6,140 bases of DNA, taken from NCBI GenBank assembly GCA_030671645.1, contig DAOVHV010000067.1, positions 1-6,140 on the forward strand, read 5' to 3'. Both the position numbers and the translations under genes were made by a program. The stretch comes from a bacterium. GTDB taxonomy: Bacteria > Bipolaricaulota > Bipolaricaulia > UBA7950 > UBA9294. How positions within the stretch are numbered: the stretch's first letter is position 1; every line of letters starts with the position of its first letter. This document shows positions 1-5,011 of the stretch, piece after piece. The notes beneath the pieces are model-generated. The model was not told the DNA's origin. It saw only the letters and a list, made by a program, of their open reading frames with translations, and did not search any database.

Positions 1-65
1 CCCCCCAACCCGAGAATCAGGTCGTTTCCGGCCGTACCATACAGAACGTCGTCGCCTTCGGTTCC
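1..65 (-). repeat. Start of RTX-type calcium-binding nonapeptide repeats (within the vWA CDS)
   Basis: The codons for residues 236-256 of the vWA protein encode at least two full nonapeptides of the pattern G-x-x-G-[DN]-D-x-[LI]-x, followed by the start of a third. This matches the hemolysin-type calcium-binding repeat. The block continues beyond the window, so its repeat number and any C-terminal secretion signal cannot be seen. Confidence 0.75.
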
Positions 66-770
66 ATAAATGATATTGGTGACGCCATAGCGCTCGTAAT
101 CACTGGGGATGGCTGACACTTCCTGCGGGGGAGCCACTGCCGTGTACAAAGCGGCGAACAAGTCTTCAGCCGCTCCGACGGCATAGTATTGCCCTCCTGT
201 GATTCCGGCGATCTCGGCAAGCTTCTCCTGAACGTCAAAGCCGACGTCCAGTCCGACGATGTGCAGTTTGATGGGAGGATCGAGCGTGCCCAGCATATGT
301 GCCACCACGGCTGGATCTCCTCCACACGTCTCTTCCCCGTCCGTAATCAGTATGATGGCACTTTCGCCTTCCAGTCCCAGCAGTTCGTTGGACGCGGCCA
401 CCAATGCATCGGCGATCGGCGTTTTGCCCAGTGCTCGCAGGCCGAGAATCGCGTCGATGACATCGGGGCTGTTGGCGGCATCATCCGGCAGCACGGGGAA
501 TAAGAGTTCGATGTCCTGACAGCTGGCGACTTCATCATTCTTATCGATTTGATGGCCATAGACGAACAAACCCGCTCGATCAAGGGTTCCCACCACTTCG
601 AGCAGGTCGATCAAAGCTCCTTTGGCCACGTTTAACCGCGTATCCTCACCGAACGTCTTGTTCATGCTGTTCGACGCATCGAGGATGAATACGAGGTTAT
701 CTACAGCGCCGGCAGTCAAAGCCACCATTGAGGCAAGACAGACCACCAGCAACAGAATTCGGTTTCGCAT
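1..770 (-). CDS. Exported vWA-domain protein with C-terminal RTX repeats (partial)
   Basis: The minus strand is open from an ATG at 770 to the window edge: 256 codons plus two bases, with the 3' end missing. A strong Shine-Dalgarno AAGGAGGT lies 5 nt before the ATG. Residues 1-22 form a Sec signal peptide (MRNR, a hydrophobic core, then TAGA before VDN), so the mature protein should be periplasmic or secreted. Residues about 26-210 are a von Willebrand A domain with an intact metal-binding MIDAS: DASNS at 31-35, Thr117 in GKTP and Asp144 in ITDGEET. Cys84 and Cys149 may form a disulfide, as expected outside the cytoplasm. After a linker, residues 236-256 are glycine/aspartate nonapeptides (GTEGDDVLY, GTAGNDLIL, GLG...), the start of an RTX calcium-binding repeat block. 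The substrate or partner is unknown. Metal-dependent adhesion or protein binding is the family expectation; the exact role is not inferable. Confidence 0.9.
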   Translation of the reverse strand, partial: MRNRILLLVVCLASMVALTAGAVDNLVFILDASNSMNKTFGEDTRLNVAKGALIDLLEVVGTLDRAGLFVYGHQIDKNDEVASCQDIELLFPVLPDDAANSPDVIDAILGLRALGKTPIADALVAASNELLGLEGESAIILITDGEETCGGDPAVVAHMLGTLDPPIKLHIVGLDVGFDVQEKLAEIAGITGGQYYAVGAAEDLFAALYTAVAPPQEVSAIPSDYERYGVTNIIYGTEGDDVLYGTAGNDLILGLG

Positions 771-775
771 CCTGT

Positions 776-783
776 ACCTCCTT
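776..783 (-). promoter_or_regulatory. Strong ribosome binding site of the vWA gene
   Basis: The minus strand reads AAGGAGGT here, ending 5 nt before the ATG at 770. It fixes the start codon and therefore the signal peptide. Confidence 0.85.
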
Positions 784-808
784 GACGATTGATCCAACTT
801 CCGAGTGG

Positions 809-852
809 ATTCTAGCCGATTAGGGGGCCAGGGATCTGTGATCTGGATTACA
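809..852 (-). promoter_or_regulatory. Candidate CRP/FNR-family operator with -10 box upstream of the vWA gene
   Basis: Positions 837-852 hold TGTGA-N6-TTACA, one base from a perfect CRP-type palindrome (TGTGA-N6-TCACA). On the minus strand, TAGAAT at 809-814 resembles a sigma-70 -10 box, and no good -35 box lies 16-18 nt upstream. If transcription starts near 802, the palindrome is centred at about -42.5. That is the class II activator position, where the regulator replaces the -35 contact. The motif is seen; the regulator and the start site are inferred. Confidence 0.4.
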
Positions 853-894
853 GTTTCGCACTATGAGGCGCCTAAGTTCGCTACTGTAAGACGC

Positions 895-1350
895 CTAAGA
901 ATGGGAGCGAAGGATTTCGAGAAGCTCTCTTCGTCTGCCGGTCGGGATCAAGGCATGCAGTTTCCCCTGATGGCACCGGCCGCAACCGAGGATATCACCT
1001 CGATACTCAAGTGCCACATAGCCCTCTTCGGGACCGGAGAAAGGAATTCTCTGTCCCAGCAGGAGCTTTCGAAGATCCTCGAGTTCGACGCTGACTTTCG
1101 ATCGGGAAACGTGAGGTCCGAGGGCGGCTAGAAAAACGCTGGTCGGCTTGAATCCCGCATGGAACTTGCGTCCGATTCGAAGGCCCATGGGTCGTGCCGA
1201 ATAAACGCCGGGAAGTGGCGCGCCTGTTCCCCCCCAGATTTCTTCCTTGCTGGCCTCGATCGTGAGGTCGCGCATGAAGGGCTCGGGAACCCCGAAATGC
1301 TGTAAATAGAACGCTGTAATCTCTTGTTTAAGCTCGGACGATGCGGGCAA
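895..1350 (-). CDS. RsmF-type C-terminal PUA-like RNA-binding domain protein, stand-alone
   Basis: The product is 151 aa from a TTG at 1350. It resembles only the C-terminal half of RsmF-type rRNA cytosine-5 methyltransferases. The first part, around residues 38-78 (EEIW, GVYSARPMGLRIGRKF, FKPTSVFLAAL), matches the domain that follows the catalytic core. Residues 97-141 (LLGQ, EEGYVALEYRG, LGCGRCHQGKLHALIP) match the PUA-like RNA-binding tail, and the protein ends soon after it. It has no SAM-binding motif. The TTG is chosen because GGAGGTG sits 6 nt upstream inside the preceding methyltransferase gene; in-frame GTG codons at 1365 and 1359 lack such a site. It overlaps that gene by 23 nt in another frame, so coupled translation is likely. 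It probably supplies RNA binding in trans to the neighbouring methyltransferase. The alternative is one ancestral gene broken by a frameshift. Confidence 0.8.
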   Translation of the reverse strand: MPASSELKQEITAFYLQHFGVPEPFMRDLTIEASKEEIWGGTGAPLPGVYSARPMGLRIGRKFHAGFKPTSVFLAALGPHVSRSKVSVELEDLRKLLLGQRIPFSGPEEGYVALEYRGDILGCGRCHQGKLHALIPTGRRRELLEILRSHS

Positions 1351-2224
1351 CGAACCCACCTCCACTGTCGAGATGATGCGGATAGGCGCGAACGCAATGC
1401 TGCATCTCCGCTGGGAACGGCTTACCGAGCCATTCCGTGAGTCCCGCGGAGGTTTCGACCGGGATTTCAAAGGGGAGAATTCTAGCGGCTCGCTCTTGCA
1501 GTAGGTGGGCCACCACGGCTTCGTTTTCTTCAGGTGCAAATGTGCAGGTGGAATAAACGAGGAGGGCCTTGGGCGCCAGCAGGTCGAAGGCTTGGACGAT
1601 GAGCCGCTTCTGCAGTCGGGCCAATCGGGCAATGGTTCCCATAGAGGCACCATTTTGGAGCGATGACACCTTCCTGAGTGTTCCTTCCGCCGAGCAGGGC
1701 GCGTCGACGAGAACACGATCGAATTTCGTACCCATGGGGAAGTTCTCGCCTTGGTAAGCAGTGATCAGGGTATTGAGAACGCCGAGTCGATTGATGTTGG
1801 CGAGCAAGGACATTTGCCGGCGTCCATTGGGTTCATTGGCGACCAGCGTCCCCCGATTCTGCATTCGAGCGGCGATGAACGTTGTCTTGCCTCCCGGTGC
1901 TGCACACAGATCCAGAATCTTCTCCTCGGGCTGCGGATCGAGCGCCAGCACCGGCAGCGTCTGAACGGCCTCTTGCGCGTAGTACAAACCCAGCCAATGC
2001 TCAATACGTCGTCCTGGGGGTTCTGCAATCTCAAAGAGTTCTTCGGTCCACTCGTAGGAAGCAATGTCTACTCCTGAAGCCACCAGCCTTTGTTGAAGGT
2101 TCGAAGGAGCAATCTTCAGAGTGTTTGCGCGAACCACATGGGGAAGTGGCGATCGTGCGGATGCGAGAAAGGCGTCCCAATCATCCATGATCGAGCGATA
2201 GCGTAGCAGGTTACTGTGCTCCAT
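1328..2224 (-). CDS. RsmB/NOP (NOL1/NOP2/Sun) family m5C RNA methyltransferase, catalytic part
   Basis: The product is 298 aa and should be a cytosolic SAM-dependent enzyme that methylates C5 of cytosine in rRNA or tRNA. The N-terminal part has VRANTLK at 31-37. The SAM-binding motif I is LDLCAAPGGKTT at 104-115. Motif IV is DAPCSAEGT at 174-182, with Cys177. Motif VI is YSTCTFAPEENE at 224-235, with Cys227 as catalytic nucleophile. The EGTLRK after motif IV resembles the RsmF branch. The protein stops right after the catalytic core (GGGFVARIVRA), whereas RsmF proteins carry a further RNA-binding tail, encoded here by the next, overlapping cistron. The ATG at 2224 has GGAAGAAG upstream and begins at the family's usual N-terminus. 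A TTG at 2296 would add 24 residues but lies inside the preceding FchA-like frame. The exact RNA target cannot be told. Confidence 0.88.
   Translation of the reverse strand: MEHSNLLRYRSIMDDWDAFLASARSPLPHVVRANTLKIAPSNLQQRLVASGVDIASYEWTEELFEIAEPPGRRIEHWLGLYYAQEAVQTLPVLALDPQPEEKILDLCAAPGGKTTFIAARMQNRGTLVANEPNGRRQMSLLANINRLGVLNTLITAYQGENFPMGTKFDRVLVDAPCSAEGTLRKVSSLQNGASMGTIARLARLQKRLIVQAFDLLAPKALLVYSTCTFAPEENEAVVAHLLQERAARILPFEIPVETSAGLTEWLGKPFPAEMQHCVRAYPHHLDSGGGFVARIVRA
1357..1363 (-). promoter_or_regulatory. Internal ribosome binding site for the RsmF C-terminal cistron
   Basis: The minus strand reads GGAGGTG, 6 nt before the TTG at 1350. It lies inside the codons for the Gly-Gly-Gly near the end of the methyltransferase gene. 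It is the main evidence that the C-terminal part is translated as its own cistron. Confidence 0.6.
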
Positions 2225-2270
2225 CGGGTTCTTCTTCCAAGCGTTTGGTGAGGTCGAAAGGTGTATCCAT
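2211..2270 (-). CDS. Possible 19-aa micro-ORF, or orphaned tail of the FchA-like gene
   Basis: An ATG at 2270 with a weak GAGGA 10 nt upstream opens a 19-residue frame, MDTPFDLTKRLEEEPDGAQ. It overlaps the methyltransferase ATG by 14 nt. It is in the same frame as the second half of the FchA-like remnant and is separated from it only by one TAA (2277-2279) and two codons. It could be a coupling leader, the former end of that gene, or chance. I do not recognise the peptide. Confidence 0.2.
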   Translation of the reverse strand: MDTPFDLTKRLEEEPDGAQ

Positions 2271-2276
2271 GAGTTC

Positions 2277-2536
2277 TTATCCTCGGATGCAGGCAACGAC
2301 TTGATTCACGATTCGTTGGTTTCGAACTTGACCGTCGCTCTCCAATTGGACAGCAACGGAATCGAATTGAGCAGCGGTATCGGCGTCCTTCATGAAGGTG
2401 ATGTTGATCCAAAGGTTGAGAAGAGAGGAGCTCATGACGGCCACGACGGCGGCGACACTGCCGCCCCCGGAGTCGGAGCCGAAGAGGAGACGGCATTGAG
2501 ATACTCGCCGATCGTGGCCTCGCGGAGCGTCGACAT
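2277..2536 (-). pseudogene. Frameshifted, shortened FchA-like cyclodeaminase/cyclohydrolase remnant
   Basis: An ATG at 2536, 1 nt after the preceding stop, opens a frame that begins like FchA/formiminotransferase-cyclodeaminase proteins, with EYLNAVSSSAPTPG. FchA interconverts methenyl- and formyl-tetrahydrofolate. The family then has GGGS, but here only five G's stand at 2464-2468 where six are needed. The reading frame therefore slips and stops at 2432 after 34 residues. Restoring one G gives TPGGGSVAAVVAV and a continuous frame to TAA at 2277: 86 residues in all against about 200 in the family. The second part (MSSSLLNLWINITFMKD, then DTAAQFDSV) resembles the C-terminal helices of FchA rather than the region that should follow GGGS, which suggests the middle is deleted. 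As it stands, the second part has its own ATG at 2435 in an ATGA overlap with the first part's stop. An active enzyme is unlikely. The missing G could be a sequencing error. Confidence 0.65.
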
Positions 2537-2537
2537 G

Positions 2538-3026
2538 CTATCCCGAACGTTCCCAGTATACGCGAACGAGTTGAGCATCGTGGGCGTGCTTGATGGTCAG
2601 GTCGCCTTTACAAGCGCCTTCGATGGCCTTGCCGATGCGCATAGCCAGATGGCTGTCGGTGGTGGCGATTTCCGTAGTGTCTGTTCCCTGCTCAATCCAC
2701 ATGATGCGTTGAAGCGGCCGCTGCGCTGCAGCGGATTGCGATTGGTTGCTGGCGATGTTGAGGATTTCTTCTCGATGGCGATCCAAATAGGGGCCACTGA
2801 GGTACAGCAATCCCGCAGGAAGGTGGTCAATCTCTCTTCGACAGGCGGGGCAATGGCTGGAATGAGTCTTCTGCGTGTCGTTGGCCTCATCCCCTTGTTG
2901 CCATCGACCATTCCGATAGATCAAATGGCAACGAGGGCATTCTGTAGGTTCCGGATATTTTCGATTTTCGTGATAGGGGTTGGAGCTTTTACCGCCGATG
3001 CGTCCGCGTTTCTCGCCTTCTGCCAT
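2538..3026 (-). CDS. BCAM0308-family zinc-ribbon protein
   Basis: The product is 162 aa, cytosolic, with no signal peptide or membrane segment. Two CxxC knuckles, CPRC at 30-33 and CPAC at 59-62, form a likely zinc ribbon. YRNGRW follows the first and RREIDHLPAGLLYLSG the second, the typical order of BCAM0308-family proteins. Around residues 80-110 come RHREEILN and PLQRIMWIE, and the C-terminal part has TTDSHLAMRIGKAIEGA and LVRVYW. These proteins are often annotated loosely as ATPases, but I see no Walker motif, and the function is unknown. The ATG at 3026 is preferred because AGGTG lies 7 nt upstream; a TTG at 3032 is too close to the same site. It follows the acpP terminator and is the first gene of the next cluster. 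It is 1 nt from the FchA-like remnant, so the two were probably co-transcribed. No convincing promoter could be picked in the short gap upstream. Confidence 0.82.
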   Translation of the reverse strand: MAEGEKRGRIGGKSSNPYHENRKYPEPTECPRCHLIYRNGRWQQGDEANDTQKTHSSHCPACRREIDHLPAGLLYLSGPYLDRHREEILNIASNQSQSAAAQRPLQRIMWIEQGTDTTEIATTDSHLAMRIGKAIEGACKGDLTIKHAHDAQLVRVYWERSG

Positions 3027-3072
3027 TCCCAATCACCTCTCCCCATAGATGCTACACAGGTTGAACCAACGG

Positions 3073-3101
3073 AAAAGGGGCAACAGAGTCATCGTTGCCC
3101 C
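3073..3101 (-). terminator. Rho-independent terminator of the fab operon
   Basis: On the minus strand, GGGGCAAC (3101-3094) pairs perfectly with GTTGCCCC (3084-3077) around a 9-nt loop and is followed at once by TTTT. It lies 24 nt after the acpP stop codon. There is no T-run on the plus-strand side, so it works in one direction. It separates the fatty acid operon from the BCAM0308 cluster. Confidence 0.85.
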
Positions 3102-3124
3102 CATTCTCAAAACCAGAAGTAGTT

Positions 3125-3373
3125 CTAGGTCTTCTTCTCTGCCAAAAGTTTCTCAAGGTAAGCGATCGCTTCTCCAACAGTGGAAATCTTCTCGGCTTGC
3201 TCATCGGGAATCTCGATACTGAATTCGTCCTCAAATTCCATAATGAGTTCAACCGTATCCAAAGAGTCAGCACCAAGATCTTCGACAAACGAAGACTCGC
3301 CGGTAATCTCCCCTTTGTCCACCATCAGTTGATCGCAAATAATCGCTTTGACCTTCTCCGAGACGTCGCTCAT
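3125..3373 (-). CDS. acpP: Acyl carrier protein
   Basis: The product is 82 aa, acidic and cytosolic. It carries the growing acyl chain on a 4'-phosphopantetheine arm. The attachment site is Ser37 in LGADSLDTVEL, the canonical DSL motif before helix II. FVEDLGADS and the acidic EFEDEFSIEIPDE segment are typical of fatty-acid ACPs, and the length is normal with a slightly extended lysine-rich tail (AEKKT). The ATG has GGGAGGT 9 nt upstream. It lies 30 nt after fabG and is the last gene before the operon terminator. Its partners encoded in this window are FabD, which loads malonyl groups onto it, FabH, which starts the chain, and FabG. Identification is very secure. Confidence 0.97.
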   Translation of the reverse strand: MSDVSEKVKAIICDQLMVDKGEITGESSFVEDLGADSLDTVELIMEFEDEFSIEIPDEQAEKISTVGEAIAYLEKLLAEKKT

Positions 3374-3403
3374 AACGAATGAACCTCCCTCTTTTAGCCT
3401 GTT

Positions 3404-4135
3404 TTAGGGATACATCCCCCCGTTCACTCCGAGTACCTGTCCAGTTATATAGGATGCCTCATCGGAAAGCAAGAAGCAGACCGCGGCTGCTACTTCGTCA
3501 GGAGTTCCTACACGTCGAAGCGGGATTCGATCCAGTATCGAGTGAATAATCGCCTCGGGCAACACGGCCGTCATCCCCGTCTCGATGAACCCTGGTGCGA
3601 CCACGTTAACTCGAACGCTGCGTGACCCAAGCTCCTTGGCCACGCTCCGGCATAGCGCGATGATGCCGGCCTTTGACGCAGCGTAGTTTGCCTGGCCGGC
3701 GTTTCCCGTTTCGCCGATTACCGATGAAATGGCGACGATCGAACCGGCGCGCTGCTTGACAAATTGGCGTGCTGCTGCGCGGATGCAGTTATAGGTTCCG
3801 GTGAGGTTCACCGCCAGCACGTCGCTCCACTCCTCTTCTGCCATCCGGAGGATGAGCTGGTCCCGCGTGATCCCTGCATTGCAGACGAGATCGTCGATCT
3901 TGCCGTAGTCGTTGATCACGACCTCAATGGCATGCCGTACCTGTTCATAGTCCGAAACGTCGGCCGCCAGGAACCGGAATCGATCCAGCTCCTGCTCAAG
4001 CGCGGTGCCCGCCTCCCGATTGAGGTCGATGCCGACGACGGTGGCGCCCTCAGCGAGGAGCTTCTCACTGATCGCCCTTCCTATCCCCTGAATCGCTCCG
4101 GTGACAACGCTGATGTGCTGATCAAACTCTTTCAT
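3404..4135 (-). CDS. fabG: 3-oxoacyl-[acyl-carrier-protein] reductase
   Basis: The product is 243 aa, the usual length, a classical short-chain dehydrogenase. It reduces beta-ketoacyl-ACP to beta-hydroxyacyl-ACP in the elongation cycle. The nucleotide-binding motif is TGAIQGIG at 12-19 and NAG is at 86-88. The catalytic tetrad is Asn110, Ser138, Tyr151 and Lys155, with the characteristic GNAGQANYAASKAG. NVVAPGFIETGMT (177-189) and the C-terminal SYITGQVLGVNGGMYP are FabG hallmarks that separate it from other dehydrogenases. The ATG at 4135 has GAGGAGG upstream and lies inside the end of fabD (14-nt overlap), so translation is probably coupled. Oddity: the loop lacks the usual Ser-Arg (TGASRGIG in E. 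coli), and strand beta-2 ends in GIDLN with Asp37. In this superfamily that points to NADH rather than NADPH. Confidence 0.95.
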   Translation of the reverse strand: MKEFDQHISVVTGAIQGIGRAISEKLLAEGATVVGIDLNREAGTALEQELDRFRFLAADVSDYEQVRHAIEVVINDYGKIDDLVCNAGITRDQLILRMAEEEWSDVLAVNLTGTYNCIRAAARQFVKQRAGSIVAISSVIGETGNAGQANYAASKAGIIALCRSVAKELGSRSVRVNVVAPGFIETGMTAVLPEAIIHSILDRIPLRRVGTPDEVAAAVCFLLSDEASYITGQVLGVNGGMYP

Positions 4136-4997
4136 TTGTGGCCTCCTCGAAGGTCAAGAACCGGATCGGTGAATCAGACCGGCGCCCCAGTCGGGTGAGC
4201 ACCTCGCCCGAGCTGACTTCAATGGCCGTGTCAACTTTCAACCGTTCTAGTTCGCTTGAGACATCGACCCAACGTACGATGGCGGTAATCTGCCGGCAAA
4301 GCAATTCTTTGAGCGCCTCGACATCATCCTCGGTGTGACCGCTGACTCCGGAAATAACGGGAATCCTTGGGGATACGAACTCAAGCGTCTGCAAGACGTG
4401 GGACAAAGCTTCTTGAGCCGGTTGCATCAGCGGTGAATGAAACGGGCCGGAAACATTCAGGGGGATGCTCCGCCCTCCCGCTGCTTCGGCTTGCAGCATG
4501 ACATCCTGAACAGCTTTGTCAGGCCCTGAAATGATGATCTGCGCGCGCGCGTTGTGATTGGCGACAACGGCTTCTGTTTCGGCACACATCCGCTCAACGG
4601 TTTCGAGATCCAGCTTGAGGATGGCAGCCATTGTCCCTCGAACTTGGTTCATCAAGCGACCGCGTTCGATCACTGCCCGCATAGCATCGGTGGAATCGAG
4701 GACTCCGGCGCTGACGAGGGCCGCGTATTCGCCCAGCGAATGACCGGAGACGCAATCCGGATTCCACCCGGCCGCTTTCAGCAATTGCTCGCGGCTTAGG
4801 CTGTCCAACAAGAGAGCCGGCTGGGCGGCGTCCGTCTGCGCCAATCGGTCGATCCGGCCGGATCTGATCCAATCTTTCAGCGGCAAGCCGGCGTCGCAAG
4901 CAAGGTCGAGCAGATGCGAGAACCGGTCGACGTTGGATGGAAACGTCTCGGGAATGCGTCCTTGGCCGGGGAATAGAAAGGCGACTTTGGAAGACAC
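4122..4997 (-). CDS. fabD: Malonyl-CoA:ACP transacylase
   Basis: The product is 291 aa, cytosolic. It moves malonyl from CoA to the ACP phosphopantetheine arm. The active site is complete: Gln11 in FPGQG, Ser87 in GHSLGEYAALVSAG, Arg112 in ERGRLM (malonyl carboxylate binding) and His187 in GPFHSPLM. TDAAQPALL at 55-63 is the usual motif before the nucleophile elbow. The GTG start at 4997 has AGGAGG 5 nt upstream, 14 nt after the fabH stop. The protein is about 15-20 residues shorter than common FabD proteins. GQGSQ is replaced by GQGRI, the loop between the Arg motif and GTMAAIL is shortened, and the late GPGKVL motif reads SSGEVL. These changes leave the catalytic residues untouched, so it is probably active. 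The overlap with fabG suggests coupled translation. Confidence 0.93.
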   Translation of the reverse strand: MSSKVAFLFPGQGRIPETFPSNVDRFSHLLDLACDAGLPLKDWIRSGRIDRLAQTDAAQPALLLDSLSREQLLKAAGWNPDCVSGHSLGEYAALVSAGVLDSTDAMRAVIERGRLMNQVRGTMAAILKLDLETVERMCAETEAVVANHNARAQIIISGPDKAVQDVMLQAEAAGGRSIPLNVSGPFHSPLMQPAQEALSHVLQTLEFVSPRIPVISGVSGHTEDDVEALKELLCRQITAIVRWVDVSSELERLKVDTAIEVSSGEVLTRLGRRSDSPIRFLTFEEATNERV

Positions 4998-5011
4998 GGT
5001 TTCCTCCTTGG

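Larger units (their letters stand above)
771..894. other. Intergenic region between the RsmF C-terminal-like gene and the vWA gene
   Basis: This 124-nt gap lies between the TAG of the upstream cistron and the vWA start. It contains the candidate CRP/FNR site and -10 box, the vWA ribosome binding site, and an 8-bp direct repeat CGCCTAAG at 869-876 that recurs at 892-899 across the upstream stop codon. No hairpin with a T-run was found, so the upstream cluster has no obvious intrinsic terminator and read-through into the vWA gene is possible. Confidence 0.6.

Noticed and set aside
17..583. Two shorter minus-strand frames (17-325 and 347-583)
   Set aside because: Both lie out of frame within the vWA gene, whose own frame stays open across the whole region with signal peptide, MIDAS and RTX motifs.
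868..898. Possible terminator after the RsmF C-terminal cistron (AGGCG ... CGCCT)
   Set aside because: The stem is only five pairs with a loop of about 20 nt and no T-run follows.
805..1131. Plus-strand frame of 108 codons
   Set aside because: It is antisense to the RsmF C-terminal domain gene and part of the regulatory gap, with no recognisable motif.
1351..1716. Upstream extension of the RsmF C-terminal frame to an ATG at 1716
   Set aside because: The extra residues are arginine- and serine-rich without family similarity, and they are a shifted reading of the methyltransferase catalytic domain. The TTG at 1350 has a proper ribosome binding site.
2225..2296. TTG at 2296 as start of the methyltransferase
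   Set aside because: It has no ribosome binding site, lies inside the FchA-like frame and adds 24 residues not typical of the family. The ATG at 2224 fits better.
2301..3122. Long open frame on the plus strand (273 codons)
   Set aside because: It is antisense to the BCAM0308-family gene, the FchA-like remnant and the acpP terminator. Its product shows no recognisable motif, while the minus strand shows clear family signatures.
4594..4899. Minus-strand frame of 101 codons inside fabD
   Set aside because: It is an arginine-rich out-of-frame reading of fabD, whose catalytic motifs are intact in its own frame.
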